Below are positions 28,385 to 36,069 of a stretch of 64,000 nt of DNA, piece after piece. The stretch is from Prolixibacteraceae bacterium (lineage in GTDB: Bacteria > Bacteroidota > Bacteroidia > Bacteroidales > Prolixibacteraceae): the NCBI GenBank assembly GCA_019163175.1, contig JAFLKN010000015.1, positions 372,001 to 436,000 of the forward strand, given 5' to 3'. The position numbers and the translations under genes were made by a program. The notes beneath the pieces were generated by a model. That model did no database searches and was not told where the DNA came from. It saw only the letters and a program-made list of their open reading frames with translations. Every line of letters starts with the position of its first letter. Position 1 is the first letter of the stretch.

Positions 28385-28866
28385 ACGACAAGATCCATTT
28401 TACCAATGTAATTTTTCAGAAAAACCCGGGCGCGGTATATGTAAACCTTAACCTGAGCCTCGCTCAATGAGGTTACCTCACCAATTTCATGGTATGAATA
28501 ACCTTCGTAATCACGTAGCAAAATAACCGTCCGCTGAATATCGGGCAATTGTTTCACTGCTTCATTTAAAACTTCTGAAAGATCAGAATATTGCTCATCG
28601 TGTGTTTCTTCCGGAATACGATAATCTTCCAGGTAAGTCTGGCGTTTATCTTTCCGAAGAACATCGATCATGGTGTGGTAAGCCGTTGTAAATAAATAAG
28701 ATTTGACCTTTTCAAAATTTACATTCTCAGCATTACGCCACAACTTCTCGTAGCTATCCTGAACGATGTCGCGTGCCCGCTCTTCGTCTTTAATGTTTTT
28801 CAGGATAAAGCGGAAAACATTGTCTGAATACAGATCAACCGATTGGTTGTATTCTTTTACGTTCAT
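28381..28866 (-). CDS. ECF RNA polymerase sigma factor
   Basis: This is an extracytoplasmic-function sigma-70 factor of 161 residues. Region 2 spans about 10-75 (DNVFRFILKNIKDEERARDIV, abridged as DNVFRFILKNIKDEE, then DSYEKLWRN and SYLFTTAYHTMIDVLRKDKR). Region 4 spans about 105-155, with LPDIQRTVILLRDYEGYSYH and the helix-turn-helix EIGEVTSLSEAQVKVYIYRAR. The gene overlaps the anti-sigma gene by 4 bp, which suggests translational coupling. It heads the operon sigma, anti-sigma, barrel 1, barrel 2 and perhaps pepE. Confidence 0.94.
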   Translation of the reverse strand: MNVKEYNQSVDLYSDNVFRFILKNIKDEERARDIVQDSYEKLWRNAENVNFEKVKSYLFTTAYHTMIDVLRKDKRQTYLEDYRIPEETHDEQYSDLSEVLNEAVKQLPDIQRTVILLRDYEGYSYHEIGEVTSLSEAQVKVYIYRARVFLKNYIGKMDLVV

Positions 28867-28907
28867 GCTGATTTGCTTACTTTTTACAAGGTAAGACGAT
28901 CAACATT

Positions 28908-30536
28908 TCATTTTGTTACAACTGTCGATAAATTTTGCTGAATTGGTAATTTGGTTTTTTCAATGGCTTCAAGCAAAGCCTTGTCGATATTCTTGATAAT
29001 GGGATAAAAACCTTCTTCACCGATAATGTTTCGGGCAATGTAGGCTTTTATCTGGCTATCAATTATTTTAGATGAAGTCTTCAGATCGGTCGGATTCGAC
29101 TTAACTCCCTTTTTATCAGCAAAAGTAACGAACAGGTTTAAAACATTACTCTGCTTAAAGTAAGATTCAAACTCATCTGTAGTCTTCAGTTTTGAAAGTT
29201 CTTTTCGTTTCGAATCGGCATAATCCAAGGCAAACTGGTAAACCAGACCTTTTTGGGTAACTTTTGAATAATACTCGGAATAGCCCAGCGTATCGGCCGG
29301 AACAAAGAAATCGGGCATTACACCGCCGCCACCGTGCACAATTCGTCCTGAAAGGGTTTTATATTTTACCGTATCCGAATATTTAATGCTGTCAGCTTTC
29401 TGGAATTCACCATGAATAGCCCGATCCATAATGTCTTTGTAGTACTCGTCATTTCCTTTGTCGTAAGGCTTTTGTATACATCGTCCACTTGGTGTATAAT
29501 AGCGGGCAACAGTTAAACGCACAGCACTGCCATCGTTAAATGGAATTTGTTCCTGAACCAAACCTTTCCCAAAGGAACGGCGGCCAACAATCCAGCCACG
29601 GTCGTTATCCTGAATGGCTCCGGCAAAAATTTCGCTGGCGGAAGCTGAAAAATCATCGATCAGAACCACTACTCCTTTACCACGGTAAGTACCTCGACTA
29701 TCAGCCTGATAGGTTTTTCTGGCCTGTGAATTTCCTTCGGTATACACAATCAATTCGCCTTTATCAAGGAACTCATTCACCATCCGGATAACAGCATTCA
29801 AATATCCACCGGGATTTCCGCGCAAATCAACAATCACATTTTTCATGCCCTGCTGATCAATCTTTTTCATGCCCTCCATAAATTCCTGATAAGTCTGTTC
29901 GCCAAAACGGCTTACTTTGATGTATCCGGTAGTGGGATCGATCATGTAACTCACATCAACGCTATAAATCGGAATATCACCGCGGGTAATTTCAAAATCA
30001 AAGAGTTCTTTAAAACCTTTGCGCTTAATTCCGACGTTTACTTTGGTTCCCTTTTCCCCTCTAAGCTTCGAAAGTACTTTTTCGTTTTTCAGGCCTTTAC
30101 CTGCAAGCAAGGTGTCGTTTACTGTTACAATACGGTCGCCCGGCAAAATACCAAGTTTCGACGATGGTCCGCCAGAAATAACATCGACCACCATAACCGT
30201 GTCGTTCTGTATGGAGAACTGCACCCCGATGCCTCCAAAATTTCCGCGCATTTCTTCTTCCACTCCAACCATTTCTTTAGCAGGAATGTAGGCGGTATGC
30301 GGATCGAGATTTTTGAGTAACTGAGGGATAGTTTTTTCAACCAATGAGTCGGTCGAAATTGAATCGACATAAGCACTTTGAATCAATTCTATAATCGCTT
30401 CAAGCTTACTCGAATTTGATGTCATCGGCGCAGAGTTTCCCGAATTACGAGTCAACCTGTTACCGATAAAAATGCCGGCAACCAAAGTAATGGCCAAAAC
30501 AACCGGGATATAAACTGAGAATTTCGTATTTTTCAT
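28908..30536 (-). CDS. S41 family C-terminal processing peptidase
   Basis: This is a periplasmic serine protease of the CtpA/Prc family, anchored by an N-terminal helix (VYIPVVLAITLVAGIFIGNRL, about 8-28, abridged as VLAITLVAGIFIGNRL). The 542 residues continue with a family N-terminal helical part (AYVDSISTDSLVEKTIPQLL) and PDPHTAYIP-like NLDPHTAYIP. A PDZ domain spans about 85-175 (GIGVQFSIQND, GDRIVTVND). The S41 core has VDLRGNPGGYLNAVIRMVNE, the nucleophile in DDFSASASEIFAGAIQDNDR and the general-base lysine in GRRSFGKGLVQEQ. A C-terminal helical extension covers about 430-542. It is followed by the ECF gene cluster on the same strand and preceded by the deaminase gene 18 bp away. Confidence 0.93.
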   Translation of the reverse strand: MKNTKFSVYIPVVLAITLVAGIFIGNRLTRNSGNSAPMTSNSSKLEAIIELIQSAYVDSISTDSLVEKTIPQLLKNLDPHTAYIPAKEMVGVEEEMRGNFGGIGVQFSIQNDTVMVVDVISGGPSSKLGILPGDRIVTVNDTLLAGKGLKNEKVLSKLRGEKGTKVNVGIKRKGFKELFDFEITRGDIPIYSVDVSYMIDPTTGYIKVSRFGEQTYQEFMEGMKKIDQQGMKNVIVDLRGNPGGYLNAVIRMVNEFLDKGELIVYTEGNSQARKTYQADSRGTYRGKGVVVLIDDFSASASEIFAGAIQDNDRGWIVGRRSFGKGLVQEQIPFNDGSAVRLTVARYYTPSGRCIQKPYDKGNDEYYKDIMDRAIHGEFQKADSIKYSDTVKYKTLSGRIVHGGGGVMPDFFVPADTLGYSEYYSKVTQKGLVYQFALDYADSKRKELSKLKTTDEFESYFKQSNVLNLFVTFADKKGVKSNPTDLKTSSKIIDSQIKAYIARNIIGEEGFYPIIKNIDKALLEAIEKTKLPIQQNLSTVVTK

Positions 30537-30554
30537 TTTGTGTATAATTTCTAA

Positions 30555-30995
30555 TTAAGCCTCCAGTTCAACCTGAAGTACTTCAATATGTGCCTTTCTT
30601 AACAAATCTATTCCGTCTGTCTTGTGGTAATTATCGTAAAAAACTACCCTTTTAATACCCGCCTGAATAATCAGTTTAGAACATTCCATGCAAGGAGAAG
30701 AGGTAACATATAAGGTTGCGCCTTCACTACTATTATTCGATTTTGCAACTTTAGTAATAGCATTTGCTTCGGCATGTAAAACGTATGGAAAGGTGGTGTT
30801 GTTTTCGTCTTCACAATTATTTTCGAATCCGGAGGGTGTTCCATTGTACCCGTCGGAAATAATCATTTTATCCTTTACCAGCAATGCGCCAACCTGGCGC
30901 CGTTTGCAGTATGAATTCTGCGCCCAGACAGAGGCCATTTTCAAATACCGCTGGTCTAATAAAAACTGTTTGTCCTGATTGGCTTTATTTTCCAT
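30555..30995 (-). CDS. dCMP deaminase family protein
   Basis: This is a zinc-dependent cytidine/deoxycytidylate deaminase of the ComEB type, expected to convert dCMP to dUMP for dTTP synthesis. The 146 residues carry the zinc site: H74 and catalytic E76 in VLHAEANAI, and C102 and C105 in SSPCMECSKLIIQAG. The N-terminal RYLKMASVWAQNSYCKRRQV is the family signature, and IISDGYNGTPSGFENNCED lies near residues 45-63. It is 18 bp upstream of the S41 peptidase gene, so they are probably co-transcribed, as often seen in Bacteroidota. Confidence 0.93.
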   Translation of the reverse strand: MENKANQDKQFLLDQRYLKMASVWAQNSYCKRRQVGALLVKDKMIISDGYNGTPSGFENNCEDENNTTFPYVLHAEANAITKVAKSNNSSEGATLYVTSSPCMECSKLIIQAGIKRVVFYDNYHKTDGIDLLRKAHIEVLQVELEA

Positions 30996-31093
30996 GGCTA
31001 TTCTAATGTTTAATTATTTACAGACTGATTGCCAATTCTGTAATCGCGCAAAAGTAATGATTGATGTGTATATCTGACTTGCTCCCCATTACA

Positions 31094-31127
31094 AAAAACG
31101 TCCGTCAAAATTTTGACGGACGTTTTT
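31094..31127. terminator. Intrinsic terminator
   Basis: AAAAACGTCCGTCAAAA (31094-31110) is perfectly complementary to 31111-31127; the inner AAAATTTT forms the loop. T runs lie at both ends. It separates the receiver gene from the deaminase operon. Confidence 0.85.
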
Positions 31128-31148
31128 CTATAGTGAAATTTCATTGAA

Positions 31149-31526
31149 CTAGTGTTTCAGATATTTACCTACCACGCCCAAAAGATCTTTTGATTTGATT
31201 GGTTTTGCAAGGTAATCATCACAGCCTGAATCCAGTGCTTTTTCACGATCATCAGACATTGCAAATGCCGTTTGAGCAATTATCGGCAGTTCCGGATATT
31301 TCTTTTTTAAAATCTGAGTAGCTTCATAACCATTCATTTCAGGCATTTGGAGATCCATCAAAACCAAATCAATAGCATTGACATCATTGCATAAATCAAC
31401 AGCTTCAATTCCGTTTTTTGCCCAAAATATAGTAGCGTTTAATTTGCTGAGCACAGCCTTCAAATAAAGAAAGTTAGACTCAACATCTTCAGCGATAAGA
31501 ATGTTCGGAAAATTATTTTCGCTCAT
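31149..31526 (-). CDS. Single-domain response regulator (CheY-like)
   Basis: This is a stand-alone receiver domain of 125 residues with no output domain. The acidic pocket is in ILIAEDVESNF, the phosphoacceptor is D58 in LVLMDLQMPEMNG, the conserved Thr is T86 in IIAQTAFAM and the Lys is K108 in DYLAKPIKS. All key residues are present. It is orphan, with no kinase gene adjacent; the split PAS kinase at 21447-24638 is the nearest in the window. It is divergent from the exported-protein gene at 31721, across a 194-bp gap. A link to regulation of the injection system is possible but not shown. Confidence 0.92.
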   Translation of the reverse strand: MSENNFPNILIAEDVESNFLYLKAVLSKLNATIFWAKNGIEAVDLCNDVNAIDLVLMDLQMPEMNGYEATQILKKKYPELPIIAQTAFAMSDDREKALDSGCDDYLAKPIKSKDLLGVVGKYLKH

Positions 31527-31720
31527 TTCTTAAAAGATTGATGTTAAATAAAAATCAATCAAATATATTGAAACATTCTCTTAATAACTATTCTTAATTC
31601 AAAAAATTCAAAATTCCGGTAAATTCATCATATTCATATTAAGCTGAGTTGTAAACAAAAAAAAGACTTGTTTGTCTTAATAGAAAGAAGGAAGTTCAAA
31701 AAAACCTGAAAATTCAACCC

Positions 31721-32197
31721 ATGAAAAGAATTTATCTGACTTCTGCAGTATTTTTAATGACTTCACTCATTTTTAGCATCCATGTTCAGGCAATTGACAT
31801 ATTCTTAAAAATTGAATTTGGACAGCTTACTCCTCAGGGGAATTGCGAATCAGGCAACGGTATATGCAAAGTTTTTTTGACAACTACAAATACAACAAAA
31901 TCCTCTGCTGGAGCCGATTTTGAAATAATTAATGGTGAGGCCAAGCTAAAAGACGGAAAATTATATGTGTTCATCTCTAAAGAAATAAATGAGCGCGGAA
32001 AGGGAGCCCGTGGAATATATTCCGCAACAATCAAAGAAAATGTGATAATTGAAGAGGCCTTATCAAAACAACTTGGAGTTGAAAAGCTAAGCATTACTCC
32101 GGGGAATTATGAGTGTAACCAAAAGACTTTTGTATTCAATGTAAAAGGCCCCAAAGACGTTTCTACCGGACAGTCAAGCGGGAAAAGACAACACTAA
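31721..32197 (+). CDS. Exported protein of unknown function, Hcp-like C-terminal tag
   Basis: I do not recognise the family. The protein has 158 residues with a signal peptide (MKRIYLTSAVFLMTSLIFSIHVQA, cleavage expected near residue 24, abridged as VFLMTSLIFSIHVQA). The mature part starts IDIFLKIEFGQL. Three cysteines follow, in NCESGNGICKV and YECNQKT, which could form a disulfide. It ends abruptly with KDVSTGQSSGKRQH. That ending resembles the loop DAASGLPTGKRMHKP of the next gene's product and the TGxxTGxRxHxP loop of T6SS Hcp proteins, where the chain continues. The protein may thus be a shortened relative of its neighbour. It lies 34 bp upstream of that gene and is probably co-transcribed. 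Confidence 0.7.
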   Translation: MKRIYLTSAVFLMTSLIFSIHVQAIDIFLKIEFGQLTPQGNCESGNGICKVFLTTTNTTKSSAGADFEIINGEAKLKDGKLYVFISKEINERGKGARGIYSATIKENVIIEEALSKQLGVEKLSITPGNYECNQKTFVFNVKGPKDVSTGQSSGKRQH

Positions 32198-32231
32198 AAA
32201 TAAACTGTATAACCTTTAAATCAAAACAACT

Positions 32232-32825
32232 ATGAAAAAACAAATTTTAATTGCATTTGCTTTAGTTCTTACATTAGGCTTTGCAGGTCAGTCGTTTGCA
32301 CAGATTGGTGCTGAAACAATTCAAAAAACAAAAACGAAGAGTAATCAATCCAATGATCGGATTTCTGGAGTTGATAAAGAGTTGCGTGTTGTTAAAATCA
32401 GAGGTACATCAACCGGATGTGAAATAGTTTTTAACCAGGCTATAGTTAGTCCGAGAGATGCTGCCAGTGGTTTGCCAACCGGGAAAAGAATGCACAAGCC
32501 ATATGTCATTACCAAAGAATACGACAAAAGTTCACCTGTATTAGCAAAAGGTGGATCGGGCGGAGGTTCAGGAAAAGTTTCGATGAGTGATTTAAGCGTA
32601 ACATTAACTTCGAAAGGCAAAACACAAAAACTGGCGGTCACAAATGGCGAATTTTTAATGCCTGAAGACTGTGACGACGATGATTGTGATATGGTAATTT
32701 CCTGGAGTTGGGGTGCATCAAATTCCGGAAGTCCTAGCCGCTGCGAAGTTCCGCTAAAACTTACTGTTGTAAACGGTGCTTGCATGGCCATTAAACAAAA
32801 AGGCACTGGTGCCGCACACAATTAG
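32232..32825 (+). CDS. Exported protein with Hcp-like loop signature
   Basis: This secreted 197-residue protein has a signal peptide (MKKQILIAFALVLTLGFAGQ, ending SFAQ at about residue 24). The stretch SPRDAASGLPTGKRMHKPYV, then ITKEYDKSSPVL (about 74-105), matches the loop-and-strand signature of Hcp tube proteins. However, Hcp is normally cytoplasmic and has no signal peptide. A Gly/Ser-rich loop (KGGSGGGSGKVSMSDL) and an acidic Cys-bearing patch (EDCDDDDCDMVISWSWGAS) follow. Two more cysteines, in PSRCEVP and NGACMAI, suggest disulfides. The function is unknown. It lies between another exported protein and an outer-membrane-like protein, directly upstream of the injection-system ATPase. 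Confidence 0.72.
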   Translation: MKKQILIAFALVLTLGFAGQSFAQIGAETIQKTKTKSNQSNDRISGVDKELRVVKIRGTSTGCEIVFNQAIVSPRDAASGLPTGKRMHKPYVITKEYDKSSPVLAKGGSGGGSGKVSMSDLSVTLTSKGKTQKLAVTNGEFLMPEDCDDDDCDMVISWSWGASNSGSPSRCEVPLKLTVVNGACMAIKQKGTGAAHN

Positions 32826-32829
32826 AGGT

Positions 32830-33732
32830 ATGAAACATCTGCCAATTCTGTTCCTGATTACATTTCTCACAATAGTTTTCGAAACGGTTTCGGCCAGCTC
32901 GCCCTTCGAAAACGGGGTGCAGTCAGAGGATTCAACCGAAACGGAAAGTGGTGAAAAGAAAGTTCAATTTCACTTTCGGCCAAGCCTTGGCCTGACATTT
33001 ACCGACTCGAATGCCGATGGTGAAAGAACTACCAATCTCCAATGGCTTGGAACGGTAAACTCTGATTTTGACTATATTGGAAAGAAATTTGACTTCAGTT
33101 CGACCCTATTTATGCAATATGGCGAAAGTAAAATTACAGGACAGAACTCCGAAAAATTGCAGGATGCTTTTATCCTATCAATTACACCATCAATACCGCT
33201 GATAAAAGTGCCGGTTATCAGGCTCTTCCTTGAAACTACAGCAGAAACCAGTCTCGGTAAAGGAACAATTGATGAACAGCCGACAAGCTTTCTTGATCCA
33301 CTGTTCCTTTACCAGACTCTTTTTCTTGGGCAAAAGCATTATTCCTATCAGAGCAAGGATAACACAACCTGGGAGCTCACTTACGGACTTGGTTATGCGT
33401 TTCAGCAAACTTTGAATAAAAATTTTGAAATTCAGCAAGACCTAAGCGGAAATAAGGCCGATTTTGAGTCGGGATTCAGCGGAATTATTGAATTTAATGT
33501 TAATTCTCAGATCAGCGAATCGTTAAGCTTTGTTCTGAATGCAAAGGCAGTGGCTTTGTCGAGAGAAAACTTTTTTCAGGATTTTGATGCCAGCCGACGT
33601 TCCGTCTTAGTACGCTCGGGTCTATTCTACAAAAAAGTCGGAGTAGAATACAATTACCATCAGGTTCACGACCTTAATTTATCTGAAAAAGATCTGGTTG
33701 ATCAGTCCATCATGTTCACAGTTAGTTTTTAA
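32830..33732 (+). CDS. Putative outer membrane beta-barrel protein
   Basis: The ATG at 32830 lies 4 bp after the previous stop and gives a signal peptide (MKHLPILFLITFLTIVFETV, ending near SAS). The frame is open 18 codons further up. The 300 residues are dominated by alternating polar/hydrophobic strands (HFRPSLGLTFTDSNADGERT, LQWLGTVNSDFDYIG) and end VDQSIMFTVSF. The terminal Phe is typical of barrels inserted by BAM. The fold resembles DUF3078/DUF481-like barrels, but I cannot name the family. Tight spacing puts it in one unit with the two exported proteins; the injection-system ATPase starts 43 bp later, so it may be part of the same transcript. Confidence 0.7.
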   Translation: MKHLPILFLITFLTIVFETVSASSPFENGVQSEDSTETESGEKKVQFHFRPSLGLTFTDSNADGERTTNLQWLGTVNSDFDYIGKKFDFSSTLFMQYGESKITGQNSEKLQDAFILSITPSIPLIKVPVIRLFLETTAETSLGKGTIDEQPTSFLDPLFLYQTLFLGQKHYSYQSKDNTTWELTYGLGYAFQQTLNKNFEIQQDLSGNKADFESGFSGIIEFNVNSQISESLSFVLNAKAVALSRENFFQDFDASRRSVLVRSGLFYKKVGVEYNYHQVHDLNLSEKDLVDQSIMFTVSF

Positions 33733-33775
33733 TGATTAACTTGAATCAGCAGCCGGTTACTAACAGTTATTCAAC

Positions 33776-35125
33776 ATGAGCATTAATTCTGCAAACGCAA
33801 AAACCATAGAGCAGGAACTGGAATGGTTTCAAAGGTTGATCATGCTAAGGGGCCAAATAACTTTCGAACAATCGGTTTCCGAAGAAGAGTTATGGCACAT
33901 GGAATTGCCCGACATCGAAAATCAGGATTCGCCCTATGCCAATCTGATCAGGAAACATTCCATGACTCTGGAAGAGCGGTTGGTATTAATTCTGGCCTTA
34001 ATTCCGCATGTGAAACCCTCGCTGCTGGATTTGCTGCACATGAAAAATGTACTTTACGATATGCCTTTTACTGAATTTGGCGGAATCAGGAACGACAAAC
34101 ACAAAGGATATCTGCCAACGGGTGAAACAGCCATATTTTTGCTCGCCGGAACAAATCTTGAAAAACGGTTTGAATTGCTTCATCTATTTGGCAAAGACCA
34201 TTTTTTTCAGCAGGAAGGAATTCTGTTGCTCGAGCGTTCTAATGTGGGTGACCCCCTGCTTTACGGGCTTTTAACCATATCTCAGGAATATCTTTCCTTA
34301 TTTACTACCGGAAAGTATTATAAACCCGATTTCAGTCCGGGTTTTCCGGCTAAAAGAATCTATACCAATCAGGAGTGGGATGATTTGGTCGTGCCGGAAC
34401 ATATACTTCAGGGGCTTGAAGAAATTAAGGATTACATATTGCATGGAAAAAGACTTAAAAACGATTACCAGTTTGGACGCAAAATAAAACCCGGATTTAA
34501 AGTATTGTTTACCGGCCCACCGGGAACAGGCAAGACACTTACAGCCAATTTGCTTGGGAAATACTGCCAGATGGATGTATATCGTGTCGATTTATCGATG
34601 GTCGTTTCGAAATACATTGGCGAAACTGAAAAAAATCTCTCCCGTGTTTTTGATATGGCCGAGAATAAAAATTGGATTCTGTTTTTTGATGAGGCCGATG
34701 CTTTATTTGGTAAAAGAAGTAACACCTCAGACTCACACGATCGATATGCCAACCAGGAAGTATCGTTTTTACTTCAGCGTATGGAAGATTTCGATGGACT
34801 TGTCATACTTTGCTCCAACTTTAAGAAGAATATTGATGAAGCTTTTTTCAGGAGATTCCAATTGTTGATCGATTTCGAGATTCCGGATACACAGCATCGG
34901 TTAATTCTTTGGGAGAAGTCGATAACTAACGAATTTGCATACGATAAGGATATTAACTTGGAATACCTGGCGGAACAATATGAATTAAGTGCCGCTTCAA
35001 TCATTAATGTTCTCCAATACTGCATGATAAAATGCCTTGGAAGAAATGACCACCTCATTCGTTTAAGAGATATTCAGGCTGGTCTTAAAATGGAAAAAAT
35101 TAAAGAGGGAAAAAGTATCATCTAA
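33776..35125 (+). CDS. eCIS AAA+ ATPase
   Basis: This is a conserved eCIS component (Afp15-like) needed for assembly of contractile injection particles; its exact substrate in the family is uncertain. The 449 residues begin with a helical N-terminal domain of about 220 residues. The AAA+ core follows, with Walker A GPPGTGKT at 247-254, pore-region SKYIGETEKNL, Walker B ILFFDEAD with D305/E306, RANQEVSFLLQ-like YANQEVSFLLQRMED, sensor 1 in LVILCSNFKKN and the arginine fingers in EAFFRRFQ. It is unlike ClpV of T6SS, which has two AAA modules. It lies at the 5' end of the system, 374 bp upstream of the cap gene. Confidence 0.93.
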   Translation: MSINSANAKTIEQELEWFQRLIMLRGQITFEQSVSEEELWHMELPDIENQDSPYANLIRKHSMTLEERLVLILALIPHVKPSLLDLLHMKNVLYDMPFTEFGGIRNDKHKGYLPTGETAIFLLAGTNLEKRFELLHLFGKDHFFQQEGILLLERSNVGDPLLYGLLTISQEYLSLFTTGKYYKPDFSPGFPAKRIYTNQEWDDLVVPEHILQGLEEIKDYILHGKRLKNDYQFGRKIKPGFKVLFTGPPGTGKTLTANLLGKYCQMDVYRVDLSMVVSKYIGETEKNLSRVFDMAENKNWILFFDEADALFGKRSNTSDSHDRYANQEVSFLLQRMEDFDGLVILCSNFKKNIDEAFFRRFQLLIDFEIPDTQHRLILWEKSITNEFAYDKDINLEYLAEQYELSAASIINVLQYCMIKCLGRNDHLIRLRDIQAGLKMEKIKEGKSII

Positions 35126-35499
35126 TCTTCCCCGAAACAACTTCGCAAATTCTATCTTAAATTCTGATTTATAGATAATTACACCTTAAAATAAACAGGT
35201 TTAAGTGGTCATAAAAATGACACTTTCGTGCTATTGCATCACGGTATTTTTAATGTGAACTTTATTGTCAGCAGAAAAACAATCTACCAATCGATGCTTT
35301 AGAAGCAAATCTTTCTTTAATGATCACTGATTTTAAGGATTGAGATCGGATTAGATTCAATTTTTGCCTCTCGATTTTTATAAACCCGATATACCTAACA
35401 AGAGAATTCCCGTCTCATTTTCGATTAAATAATTTATAATCAGACGACTATGAAAACACCTTCCATTTATACAGCCTTCTGAAAATTACATGATTTTAT
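35126..35499. promoter_or_regulatory. Non-coding gap inside the eCIS locus, with hairpins and a mini-ORF
   Basis: This 374-bp gap separates the ATPase gene from the structural operon. AAGTGGTCAT (35203-35212) and ATGACACTT (35217-35225) form a hairpin with one bulged base. CGTG (35227-35230) and CACG (35240-35243) form a second, followed by TATTTTT, which could be a weak terminator. An 11-codon ORF, ATG at 35450 to TGA at 35482 (MKTPSIYTAF), ends 17 bp before the cap gene and might act as a leader. I found no clean -7 TAnnTTTG element, so the promoter position is uncertain. Confidence 0.4.
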
Positions 35500-36060
35500 A
35501 TGATAGACATTGCCTTAAGCTATATACGCGATATTTTGAATGAACATTTCAAAAATGAATTTTCAATTTCAGAGAATAAAGTGATGCTCTCGAATCTTGT
35601 AAAGCCAGATGGATCAAGTGCACAAAATGTCGAGGGAAAAATTGTTCTTTTCCTGATAAGCCTGGACGAAGAATCAACCTTAAAAAATAATTCCAACCGG
35701 TATTCAAATCATGGCGATGGCTTATTTGGGCACAAAAGTCCAACCCTGCACCTGAATATGAATTTATTCTTCTGCGCCAACTTTGATAGCAACGTCTATG
35801 CTGAAGGCCTCAGTTATCTTTCCTCCCTGGTTCGGTTTTTCCAAATCAACAGAAAAATAACTATTGACTCTCTGGGGAATACAAAGAGTTTAAGTTTCGA
35901 ACTGTGCCGGCTTGATTATGCACAGCTGAGCCACCTTTGGTCTGCCATCGGAAGCAAACTTATGCCTGCGGTACTTTATAAAGTCGGACTGCTTGCATTT
36001 GATGATGTGCCTCTTGAAAGAATAATTCCAGCAATAAAAGAACTCGATAACCAAACCTAA
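35500..36060 (+). CDS. DUF4255 family eCIS cap/terminator protein
   Basis: DUF4255 proteins (Afp16/Pvc16-like) cap the distal end of the tube and sheath and set particle length. The 186 residues have the family layout: N-terminal helix MIDIALSYIRDILNEHFKNE, a beta sheet with VEGKIVLFLISLDEE, HLNMNLFFCANFDSNVYAEG and YLSSLVRFFQ. The C-terminal signature LSFELCRLDYAQLSHLWSAI is followed by GSKLMPAVLYKVGLL. It starts the tightly packed structural operon: cap, unknown, sheath, tube, tube. Confidence 0.9.
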   Translation: MIDIALSYIRDILNEHFKNEFSISENKVMLSNLVKPDGSSAQNVEGKIVLFLISLDEESTLKNNSNRYSNHGDGLFGHKSPTLHLNMNLFFCANFDSNVYAEGLSYLSSLVRFFQINRKITIDSLGNTKSLSFELCRLDYAQLSHLWSAIGSKLMPAVLYKVGLLAFDDVPLERIIPAIKELDNQT

Positions 36061-36069
36061 TTTGTGTCA

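Noticed and set aside
32345-32821. 158-residue - strand frame antisense to the exported Hcp-like protein
   Set aside because: The + strand product has a signal peptide and an upstream operon partner; the antisense frame has neither.
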